From NCBI RefSeq assembly GCF_002114285.1, contig NZ_NEDJ01000012.1, positions 1-60,008 of the forward strand: a stretch of DNA of 60,008 nt, in the 5' to 3' direction. The notes beneath the pieces are model-generated. The model had not been told where the DNA came from. It did no database searches and worked only from the letters and a program-made list of their open reading frames with translations. A program made the translations under genes and the position numbers. Within the stretch, counting starts at the first letter, position 1; the number at the start of each line of letters is the position of its first letter. This document shows positions 8,976 to 16,713 of the stretch, one piece after another. The stretch comes from Halorubrum ezzemoulense DSM 17463 (GTDB taxonomy: Archaea > Halobacteriota > Halobacteria > Halobacteriales > Haloferacaceae).

Positions 8976-10079
8976 ATGAATTACAAGTACGCTGATACGC
9001 CCGAATCGATACGTATGGCGGTGCGTGAGGTGGCGTCACGAGACGCTGTCGAGGGGATTTTGCTGTGTGCCGCTCCAGACGACGGGCTCGACGAGTGGCT
9101 CGACCCGTTCCTTCGGGAACTCGACGTGAGCGTCTTCGGTGGCGTCTTTCCGGAAGTAATTCACGACGGTGAAAACAAGGGGAGTGGAGCGGTCATCTGC
9201 GGGCTCTCATCGGAACCACACGTGACGACGATCCGCGGGCTGAGCGGCGCGGACCCGGACTATACGTCAACCTTGGACGCCGACCTTCCGCTCGACGGGT
9301 ACGAGACAGCGTTCGTCTTCGTGGACGCGTACGCGACGAACATCCAGGAGTTCATCGAATCGCTGTTCAGAACGTACAGCGTTGAGCTCAACTTTATTGG
9401 CGGTGGGGCCGGTACGCTCGAAGCGGAACAGCACCCCTGTCTGTTCACTAACGAGGGGATCATCGAGGATAGCGCCGTGATGGCCGCGGTGGAGTCACCG
9501 GTAACCCTCGGCGTCGAGCACGGGTGGCGCGAAATCGCTGGTCCGTTCCGGGTGACCGACGCGGACGGGAGCACGCTACGCCGTCTAGACGGCCAGCCGG
9601 CGTTTTCGGCGTATAAATCCGCCGTGGACGAACACGCTGAGAGCGAACTCGCGGCCGATGACTTCTTTGAGACAGCGAAGGCGTACCCCTTCGGAATCGC
9701 TCGGATGGACGGAGAGCAAATCGTTCGCGACCCCTTCGAGGTGACCGAAGAGGGCGGTCTCGACTGCTTCGGGGCGATACCCGAAGGCGAGTTCGTTCAC
9801 GTCCTCAAGGGGGAACCGGAGTCACTGATCGACGCTGCACGTCGCGCAAAGACGGAGGCGCGGGACTCAGATACGCCCGTGGAAGGGCTGTTTTTCTTTG
9901 ACTGTATTTCACGGGTGCTGTACCTCGAAGACAAGTTCGAGCGCGAACTCTCCGCCGTCAAGATGGACGACACGCCGATGATCGGCGCCCTCACAATCGG
10001 TGAAATCGCAAATGATGGCTATGGACACCTCGACTACTACAACAAGACCGCGATCGTCGGTGCGGTAGAGGAGATATGA
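8976..10079 (+). CDS. FIST-domain sensory protein
   Basis: A 367-residue cytoplasmic protein with a FIST_N domain (about 1-215; VEGILLCAAPDDGLDEWLDP, ELDVSVFGGVFPEVI, NFIGGGAGTLEAEQHPCLF) and a FIST_C domain (about 220-365; AYPFGIARMDGEQIVRDPF, VEGLFFFDCISRVLYLEDKF, MIGALTIGEIANDG). FIST is a predicted ligand-binding sensor domain, usually tied to signal transduction and thought to bind small molecules such as amino acids. ATG 8976 is preferred over 8931 because it follows a purine-rich stretch and places the family's N-terminus correctly. Its stop overlaps the kinase start at 10076 by four bases (ATGA), so the pair is a translationally coupled sensor-kinase unit. Confidence 0.88.
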   Translation: MNYKYADTPESIRMAVREVASRDAVEGILLCAAPDDGLDEWLDPFLRELDVSVFGGVFPEVIHDGENKGSGAVICGLSSEPHVTTIRGLSGADPDYTSTLDADLPLDGYETAFVFVDAYATNIQEFIESLFRTYSVELNFIGGGAGTLEAEQHPCLFTNEGIIEDSAVMAAVESPVTLGVEHGWREIAGPFRVTDADGSTLRRLDGQPAFSAYKSAVDEHAESELAADDFFETAKAYPFGIARMDGEQIVRDPFEVTEEGGLDCFGAIPEGEFVHVLKGEPESLIDAARRAKTEARDSDTPVEGLFFFDCISRVLYLEDKFERELSAVKMDDTPMIGALTIGEIANDGYGHLDYYNKTAIVGAVEEI

Positions 10080-12559
10080 CTTCGCGACAGCGACGCATCC
10101 AGACCCTCTACGAGATTTCGCTCGCCATCGAGACCGGTGGGAGCATCGAAGAGACAGCTGACCAAGCGCTCGCCGCGTATCTTCAGAAACTGAACTGTTC
10201 CGTCGGCGGTGTATTCGAAATCTCCGCGCCGTCGGACGGGGCGGAACCAACGCTCGTGACGTCTATTCCCGCGAACCCGGAACGGAACGAGCTGTTCCGC
10301 AGCGCCCGAGAACACCTCATGGAGATCGCTGCCGGCGCTCGGAGCGGCGTCTCGGGGCGAAGCGACCGGACGGCGGAGTCTGCCGCCGTGGTGTCGGAGT
10401 CGACGACGGTTCGGCGGTTCGCCGACTCCCTGCCCGCTACCGGCACGGTCGACGGCTCAGGCACGTACTATCTCTTCGACCTCCCGGGGTTTGGCGTCAT
10501 GGTCCTCGGCAAACAAGGGGGGTCGCTCGATCTTGAAACCGCCTCAGCGTTGGACCCGCTGAACAATCGGTTGGCACAGGCATGTCGGTCGAACCGAAGG
10601 GAGCGAGCGCTACGCAGGCAACGCGACCGCTTCGAAGCCATCTTCGCCGCAACCGCTGAACCGACCGTCGAGGTTGTCGTCACGGAAGACGGAACAGAGC
10701 GGATTCATCGCGCAAACGACGCATTCAGATCGACGTTCGGATACCTCAACGACTCACTCCGCGGGCAGAGCCTCAACGAACTGATTACGCCCGAGGATCA
10801 GCCCGTAGAGACCGGCTCGCTCATCGAGACGCTCGAGACGGGAGAACCGTTTCGGCAAGAGGTACAGCGAGAGACATCCGATGGGGTCGGGTACTTCCTC
10901 TTTACAGCCGTTCCGGTGACTGCGACCGAGCGGACCGAGTACTTCGGTGTGTTCGTTGATATTACCGACCAACGCGAGCGTGAACTGTCGCTACAGGAGC
11001 TCTACGTCGCCGCACAGGATATCCTCACGGAGGGCTCTCGTCATCGGATCTGCCAGACGGTCGTTCAGACCGTAGAATCTGTTCTCGGACACTCGAGCGT
11101 CGGCGTTCACTTGTACGACCGGGACTCGGGAGCACTCGAACCGGTAGTCACGAGCGCGGCGATCCGGGAGCGGCTGAGCGAGGAGTCGATAACCTATACT
11201 GACAGGGACTCCGTAGTCTGGGAGGCGTACGAGCGAGAAGAGCTGATCCGGATAGATGACATCGCCGCATTCGACGGACGCTTTCCGAATGATGAAACTC
11301 CTGTCGGAAGCGCGCTCATCGTTCCCGTCGGCAGCCACGGCGTCGTCGTGACCTCGGCTCCCGAGCGGAACAGCTTCGACGACGAGGACGTGTACTTCCT
11401 ACAGGTGCTGAGCCAGCTCACGGCGATCGGGCTCGATAGGCAGTTGAGCGAAGAGGGCCTCCGGACGACCCAAGAGACGGCCCGTCGCGCGCTTCGGGAA
11501 CGCTCTCACGAGGGGATGGTCGAGTCCGTCCTCACAGACATCCCGGAGGCACTGAACATGCCGCTGATGGGCATCTGGAAGCATCGCCCCGCGCGGCAAC
11601 GGCTTGAACCGGTTGCGGCGACCGATCACTCTGAGCGACTGCTCGGAGACTCGCCGTCATTCTTGAACGGAGACAGCCTCGCGTGGCAGTCGTTCGAAAG
11701 CGACACTACGCTCGTCGCCGCCGATGTCGCCACGGACTCGGACGCCTACAATTCGGAGACACCCCTCGAGGAGGAAGTGATCGTTCCGATCGGTGACTTC
11801 GGGGTGCTAATCGCCGGCTCGGCGTACACCGAGAGCTTCAGCGAGCTCGACGCCGATATACTCGACTCCCTCGGGACAAATCTTGAAGCGATCACCGAGG
11901 TGATCGACAGTCGCCGGGATATCGACCTCCTCAATCAGGTGATCGCAAGGATCCTCAGACATAACGTCCGGAACAAGCTCACCGCGATAATGGGGTACAC
12001 GTCTCAGATAGAGGCGAAGGCTGAGGAGCCGATACGCGGGTACGCGAAGCGAGTCTTGGAGAATTGCCGCGATCTAAAGAAGACCTCGAAGCACGCCAAG
12101 GAGATGCGTAAGATCGTAAACAGTCGGGACGAGATCACTACCGTCGCGCTTGAGCAGGAGGTCCGATCCGCCGCGTCGACCGTCGACGGAGAGTTCCCGA
12201 ACGGCGAACTCGAAGTCGATGTCCGCGACGCGGCGACGGTGACGGCTCACCCAGAGCTGGAAACCGCGCTCGCTCACCTCATTCGGAACGGGTTCGAACA
12301 CAACGACAGCGACGCCCCCGCGGTTGAGGTCGCCGTCCGCCGGGGTGACGAGGATGTGCGGATCGAGATTCGTGATAACGGTCCCGGAATCGATCCGTAT
12401 GAGCTCGACGTGATCGAACAGCACGGTGAGTCCGCGCTGGAACACGGGAGCGGAGCGGGGCTGTGGATTGTGGATCGCGTGGTCCGATACTCGGAGGCTG
12501 CGCTCGAGATCGACACTGAGGACGGGACGACAGCGACGATCGCCTTTCCCGATCACTGA
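10076..12559 (+). CDS. Sensor histidine kinase (PAS, two GAF, HisKA, HATPase)
   Basis: An 827-residue soluble kinase coupled to the FIST gene. After an N-terminal region of about 180 residues comes a PAS domain (about 185-305; IHRANDAFRSTFGYLND, GVFVDITDQRERE). Two GAF-like regions follow (about 320-460 and 480-615; VGVHLYDRDSGALEPVV, LIVPVGSHGVVV, VIVPIGDFGVLIAGS). The phosphoacceptor helix has RILRHNVRNKLTAIMGYTSQ with His629, and the HATPase_c domain (about 710-825) has HLIRNGFEHN, DNGPGID and GSGAGLWIVDRVV. The HNVRNKL form is the common haloarchaeal HisKA variant. No membrane segment is present. It probably receives its signal from the FIST protein and/or from ligands of its own GAF/PAS domains. 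The cognate regulator is not adjacent. Confidence 0.93.
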   Translation: MTSRQRRIQTLYEISLAIETGGSIEETADQALAAYLQKLNCSVGGVFEISAPSDGAEPTLVTSIPANPERNELFRSAREHLMEIAAGARSGVSGRSDRTAESAAVVSESTTVRRFADSLPATGTVDGSGTYYLFDLPGFGVMVLGKQGGSLDLETASALDPLNNRLAQACRSNRRERALRRQRDRFEAIFAATAEPTVEVVVTEDGTERIHRANDAFRSTFGYLNDSLRGQSLNELITPEDQPVETGSLIETLETGEPFRQEVQRETSDGVGYFLFTAVPVTATERTEYFGVFVDITDQRERELSLQELYVAAQDILTEGSRHRICQTVVQTVESVLGHSSVGVHLYDRDSGALEPVVTSAAIRERLSEESITYTDRDSVVWEAYEREELIRIDDIAAFDGRFPNDETPVGSALIVPVGSHGVVVTSAPERNSFDDEDVYFLQVLSQLTAIGLDRQLSEEGLRTTQETARRALRERSHEGMVESVLTDIPEALNMPLMGIWKHRPARQRLEPVAATDHSERLLGDSPSFLNGDSLAWQSFESDTTLVAADVATDSDAYNSETPLEEEVIVPIGDFGVLIAGSAYTESFSELDADILDSLGTNLEAITEVIDSRRDIDLLNQVIARILRHNVRNKLTAIMGYTSQIEAKAEEPIRGYAKRVLENCRDLKKTSKHAKEMRKIVNSRDEITTVALEQEVRSAASTVDGEFPNGELEVDVRDAATVTAHPELETALAHLIRNGFEHNDSDAPAVEVAVRRGDEDVRIEIRDNGPGIDPYELDVIEQHGESALEHGSGAGLWIVDRVVRYSEAALEIDTEDGTTATIAFPDH

Positions 12560-12865
12560 CGACCGACCGCACCCCGCACTGAGCGCTCGTTTCGGCGCGC
12601 TTGCCAAGGACAGCGCCTACGGCGCCGCACCGTATACTATGTCGTCGCACTCGTCTCGAACGGCCACGGTCCGTTTGACGACCAGACGAACGCACCAGTT
12701 ACGGTCGCGACGGACCAGTTCGTTGGCCCGAATGTCGACCCCACGGACGATGTCCTCGTAGTTGGCTCTACTAACAAATCTAAGAACTGACGGAGTCGAT
12801 GCGCAAGAGACAGAGACGAAGTCCAACAGTGGTGGTCATCCCGGCAACCAACCATACACATGAAC

Positions 12866-13088
12866 CATTCGTCTTTAGTTAATATCTTCAGTAATACTCG
12901 ATAGCTGTGGTTTTTGCTCAAATACGGCCCAGCCACACCAGATACGGCAAGAAAACGCCGTTTGCGATGGTTGCTTATCGCTCGATCTCGCCGGTACTGG
13001 TGTCTCATCTGTGGCTTCTCCTACATCTAATACTGACAAGCATACTTTTGGGAATTGTATTACTATCAAGCTTAACTAAAGACGAATG
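12866..13088. mobile_element. ISH8-type MITE (223 bp) with 10-bp target duplication
   Basis: The perfect 17-bp terminal inverted repeats are CATTCGTCTTTAGTTAA (12866-12882) and its complement (13072-13088). They match the ends of the ISH8 fragment at 4824-4842 with one difference. The element is flanked by the exact direct repeat ACACATGAAC (12856-12865 and 13089-13098), the duplication length expected of ISH8. The interior has no transposase; a frame with CRIWCGWAVFEQKPQ is present but unrecognised. This looks like a non-autonomous element mobilised by ISH8. Confidence 0.9.
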
Positions 13089-13103
13089 ACACATGAACTT
13101 ATA

Positions 13104-13352
13104 CTCAGCTTTGAACGTTGAGTATTTAACACTTAATCGACCGAAAATGGCGGCTGAGACGGTGTGAGCACGGAAAAGAGAGTTCAGCCGTAGACGCTCC
13201 GCTCCCTACTGGAGGTTCAAACGCCGTGAACGCTGCCTTCATTATCTTCTGTGAATCACTCTCCTGTTCGACCGATACCCTAAACTCTTCGTAGAACGTT
13301 CTCCTCCGATTCCGGGCTCAATAGTGTTAACACGACAACGTTCAAAGCTGAG
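13104..13352 (-). mobile_element. MITE family A, copy 2
   Basis: About 249 bp, bounded by CTCAGCTTTGAACGTT and its complement, in the opposite orientation to copies 1 and 3. It is joined on the right directly to the C-terminal coding part of ISH8 and on the left, after five bases, to the flank of the ISH8-type MITE. Confidence 0.88.
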
Positions 13353-13487
13353 TCAGCTACTCACCACTGCCGCTGCTCGACCGACTGATCGAAGACGCTC
13401 AAAAAATCCGCAAGCGACAACCAATCTTACAAGAGACACTCGCTACCGCTACACAACCGAGGTGTGAGGCTTAACTAAAGACAGGTG
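13353..13487 (+). pseudogene. ISH8 transposase C-terminal remnant plus terminal repeat
   Basis: Immediately after MITE copy 2 the plus strand encodes SYSPLPLLDRLIEDAQKIRK, then RQPILQETLATATQ and a TAA at 13472. This is the C-terminus expected of ISH8 transposase after GESLNY. It is followed by GCTTAACTAAAGACAGGTG (13469-13487), the other ISH8 terminal repeat. It is therefore the missing 3-prime end of the ISH8 copy at 3569-4842. Confidence 0.85.
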
Positions 13488-13532
13488 GCCACACCAACAT
13501 ACCTTTCTTGTAATGTGGCAATTAGTAAGTAA

Positions 13533-14702
13533 ATGGAATATAGCTCAGGACTACGACGGCGGATCATCTTCGGAACTGGAGGGTTAGGATTAGTAGCTGC
13601 TGTCATTTTTGTTTTAATCCAGTTTCAGGCAACGCTCATATTTACAATCTTCCTCTACTACGCAAGCCGCCCAATTTATCGTAAACTCGAGAACCTCTCG
13701 CTTCCATCGCGACTCCAAGGCCATCGCGTTCCCTATCGATGTCAAGTTCTTGCTATGGTTACAATTGCTATTTTCCTACTGCCGTTTCTCTTATTGCTCA
13801 CCTACACCCTTATACTGGTAGTACCCGAAATCCAACGGCTCGCTGGAGGGGATGGTCCCGGTGCAGCATACATCTCTGCACTACAGTCGGCACAAGGAAG
13901 TGGACTCCCGGGTCCACTCGTAGGACTAGAAATCGGTGAGATACTGGGACTGAGTCCTGAGGAAGTCGTAGCAATCCTCAACGACCCTGCAGTTCAGACA
14001 TGGATCGAACAAACAGTTGCTACACTAACCGGTTCAGTCGGGTTTATCTCAAACGCAGCACTCCATGGATTCATTCTTCTGGCCGGGACATACTATATGC
14101 TTACCGACGGCTCACGGCTTGGAGACTGGTTTCTCAACAACTTTGATGAATCAGGTGTTGTCGGGTCATACGCAGTAGCTGTTGATGATGAACTGTCTTC
14201 CATCCTCTTCGGTAATATCTTAAACGCATTTGTGACGGGTATCATCGGGATTCTTGTCTTTTCTGGATACAATCTCGTTGCACCAGGAGCAGTAAACGTT
14301 CCATTTGCGCCCCTAGTCGGGGCACTCACAGGAGCAGGAAGTTTAATTCCAGTTGTGGGAATGAAAATTGTGTACCTCCCTGTCGGAGCAATTCTCGCGA
14401 TAGCTGCTGTCACCAGTGGTCAGGCAAGCGCGTTCGGCTTCGTGATCCTGTTTCTCGTTTTGGCGTTCGTAGTCGTTGATACGATTCCTGACTTTCTAAT
14501 CCGCCCGTATGTGAGCGGCAACCGGACACATGTGGGCCTACTGATGTTTGCCTATATTCTCGGACCGATCGCGTTCGGCTTCTACGGGATTTTTCTTGGC
14601 CCAATACTGCTTGTCCTCTTCGCAGAGTTCTTTAGAACTATTGCATCGTACGTGCTCACCGGCAGACAGCCACATGAACAATCAAGTCTCTCGGACTACT
14701 GA
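13533..14702 (+). CDS. AI-2E family transporter (PerM/YdiK-like permease)
   Basis: A 389-residue integral membrane protein with the pattern of the AI-2E/PerM family. Two N-terminal helices (about 12-33 and 35-52) and a third at about 75-98 precede a large soluble loop (about 100-165, QRLAGGDGPGAAYISALQ...). A C-terminal bundle follows (about 170-375) with FILLAGTYYMLTDGSRLGDW and VPFAPLVGALTGAGSLIPVV. The second half also carries the conserved FLIRPYVSGNRTHVG and LGPIAFGFYGIFLGPI. Members export small molecules or act as Na+/Li+ antiporters in halophiles; the substrate here is not predictable. It stands alone, 46 bp downstream of the ISH8 remnant, whose repeat may contribute to its upstream region. 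The base composition is more AT-rich than the cobalamin region. Confidence 0.9.
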   Translation: MEYSSGLRRRIIFGTGGLGLVAAVIFVLIQFQATLIFTIFLYYASRPIYRKLENLSLPSRLQGHRVPYRCQVLAMVTIAIFLLPFLLLLTYTLILVVPEIQRLAGGDGPGAAYISALQSAQGSGLPGPLVGLEIGEILGLSPEEVVAILNDPAVQTWIEQTVATLTGSVGFISNAALHGFILLAGTYYMLTDGSRLGDWFLNNFDESGVVGSYAVAVDDELSSILFGNILNAFVTGIIGILVFSGYNLVAPGAVNVPFAPLVGALTGAGSLIPVVGMKIVYLPVGAILAIAAVTSGQASAFGFVILFLVLAFVVVDTIPDFLIRPYVSGNRTHVGLLMFAYILGPIAFGFYGIFLGPILLVLFAEFFRTIASYVLTGRQPHEQSSLSDY

Positions 14703-15089
14703 TTGATATCCCCTCGCTTTCAGGGGAAGACGTCTGGTGATCGTCGTAGGCGTAGAGGATTCAAACGATATTCCAACTACCGAGAGGGTTCGCTCCGACC
14801 CCCAACTTCTTCCGCATTCCAGCGTAGGTGCTGCCGAGCAGGACGAAGAAGGTAAGCGATGACTGGCTACGAGAACGGGATCCAATTGGTCCGATCCCTC
14901 GGAGATATTGTTCAACCACCGGGAGAAGAGGAGTAGATCGAGGGAACCTCGCCCCGTCCTGATTTCGTCATGCTCGTGGCTGCTGGCCGCACCCCTTGTT
15001 GAATTTCTTGACCATTACAGCGACAATTAAATTCCAGAAGTGAAGCAGCTACAGAGCACGCCCTTGGGTGGGGAGGACCGTGTTACATT
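14703..15089. other. Intergenic region with no clear gene
   Basis: Directly after the AI-2E stop lies a short hairpin, CCCCTCGCTTTCAGGGG (14711-14727), which could act as a transcription end. Short frames with plausible residues (for example QLVRSLGDIVQPPGEEE ending near 14937) suggest decayed coding sequence, but nothing is recognisable. Confidence 0.35.
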
Positions 15090-15410
15090 GCTGTAAGGCA
15101 GAAGGATGTACTGTGTGAAGAGGTGTCTTATTATATATAACACAATCAGCGCGATTTCGCGAAACACGCGGAACCACAAGCGCGCTCACACAGGGAAGCT
15201 GAACAAGCGCTTCACAGCTGAGTTCACGGTTTCGGTCATTGAGTGCTGGTTGTAGCGATCATCGTCGATTCTGGCGTTGAATGGGTACAACACAAAGAGC
15301 CGATGCTTGATCAGCCGTCTGTTCCCAAGCACATACACCGTTTGCGGAGATCGCCCGCGTTCCGACGTGAAGTACCTCGGGATCAAGCCCCGAGGCTTCC
15401 CGTTTCCACG
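15090..15410 (-). pseudogene. Transposase C-terminal remnant (IS5-like DDE)
   Basis: On the minus strand the frame reads RYFTSERGRSPQTVYVLGNR, RLIKHRLFVLYPFNARIDDD, RYNQHSMTETVNSAVKR. An in-frame TGA follows FSFPV, and the same frame continues ARLWFRVFREIALIVLYII. The order ETVNSAVKR...ARxW(F/Y)RxFREI is the standard ending of haloarchaeal IS5-type transposases, with the catalytic Glu in TETVNS. The TGA is explained by a CGA-to-TGA change. The N-terminal half is not found. Confidence 0.65.
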
Positions 15411-15559
15411 ACGTGCTTTACAGATTCCGCGAGGGAATCCACAGGGAGCGCAGTCTCCACGGGCGTGGATTCGGAGTTCCCCACTCCTACTTGATGGTCA
15501 CGGCAGAGCGTCTCGCGGTGTTAAGTTAAGGATGAGGCGGGACGAGGATTCAGTGCTCT

Positions 15560-16450
15560 ATGCCGAAAACCGCCCGCCTCACCGAGTGTACCGAGTGGAT
15601 CGACTTGGAGTTTGTGGAGTGAGAGCGGACACCCCGCGAGATCATTGAAAAGGGTATTCGTCACCATCTCGCTGGATTATCACTTTCGAATACAGTTATT
15701 CTTCTTGAGGAATTGGGTGTCCAACGAAGTCGTGTCGCTGTTCACAATTGGGTACAGAAAGCCGATCTACAGCCAGCTGACGGTGAGAGCCCGGATCGCG
15801 TTGCCGTCGATCAGAAAGCGATCCGGATCAACGACGAGCAGTACTGGCTGTACGCTGCTGTCGATCCTGAAACGAACAAAATCCTTCATTCACGGCTGTT
15901 TCCGACGTATACGATCCCGATCGCACGAGAATTTCTCACTCAGCTTTGAACGTTGTCGTGTTGACACTATTGGACCCGAAATCGGAGGAAAAGACGTTCT
16001 ACGAGGAGTTTACGGTATCGGCCGAACTGGAGAGTGATTCACAGAGGATAATGAAGGCAGCGTTCACGGCGTTTGAACCTCTAGTGGAAAGTGGAGCGTC
16101 TGCGGCTGAACCCCCTTTTCCGTGTTCACACCGTCTCAGCCGCCATTTTCGGTCGATTAAGTGTTGGATACTCAACGTTCAAAGCTGAGTTTCTCACTGA
16201 ATTAGCTGAGAAACACGACGTCGAAGACGCGCTGTTTCTCGTCGATGACGCAGACGATCTGATCGGTGGTCTCCGCCGCAAAAACTACAGCTACCGCGTC
16301 GAACAACACGGCTTCAGAAATTCTATCGAACGTGTCTTTAGAGAAGTAGAACGACGGACCTCTTCGTTTTCAAACTGTTTTAGTCACGTTGATCCGCCGA
16401 CCGCGGAAACGTGGTTACAAGCCCACGCCGTCTGGTGGAATCATGCTTAA
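15560..16450 (+). pseudogene. IS6-family transposase, stop codon and MITE insertion
   Basis: From ATG 15560 the frame reads MPKTARLTECTEWIDLEFVE, TGA (15620-15622), then ERTPREIIEKGIRHHLAGLS. The TGA takes the place of the Arg (CGA) seen in FVERGRTPR and similar relatives. The DDE core includes RSRVAVHNWVQKADLQ and INDEQYWLYAAVDPETNKIL. MITE copy 3 splits the gene after REFLT; it resumes with ELAEKHDVEDALFLVDDADD, HGFRNSIERVFREVERRT and ends WWNHA. Two independent lesions inactivate it. Confidence 0.9.
15939..16189 (+). mobile_element. MITE family A, copy 3, with target duplication
   Basis: A 251-bp element with perfect 16-bp terminal inverted repeats (CTCAGCTTTGAACGTT and complement). It is flanked by TTTCTCA on both sides, or TTTCTCACT if the first two element bases are counted as target. 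Removing the element and one repeat restores the transposase reading frame REFLTELAEKHD exactly. This proves insertion into the IS6 gene and sets the duplication at 7-9 bp. Confidence 0.93.
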
Positions 16451-16713
16451 GTTAACACGACGGAGCGTCTGACCCGGCTTATTTTCGCCGACTAAGCCAG
16501 ACGCGAAGTGTGCCGTCACACCACTCTATTTGAGATGTTTCGAGTTAATGGCTTGGTTCACGAGTTGTCGGCTTCATCCACGGGGTCAAGCCTCGTGGCA
16601 TTCGCCTCGACAGCCTGTAAAATCTGCTTAGTGAGGTCTGTGTCACTTTCTTCCCAGTTCGTTGAGAGAACGCGTATCAAAGATTTAATTTAAGTCGATA
16701 TCGAGTTCTGCTC

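Larger units (their letters stand above)
15518..16458 (+). mobile_element. IS6-family element (ISH15-like) interrupted by MITE
   Basis: The terminal repeats GTGTTAAGTTAAG (15518-15530) and CTTAAGTTAACAC (16446-16458) bound the transposase remnant. Without the MITE and one target-site copy the length is about 683 bp, matching the two other IS6 copies at 48605-49292 and 53386-54069. No flanking target duplication is visible. Confidence 0.85.

Noticed and set aside
8467-9039. Overlapping open frames on both strands before the FIST gene
   Set aside because: The frames mirror each other, lack recognisable motifs and look like antisense reading of GC-rich DNA.
16560-16675. Short minus-strand frame (TNWEESDTDLTKQILQAVEA)
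   Set aside because: It looks like a real C-terminal fragment but is only about 40 codons with an uncertain TTG start; no identity.
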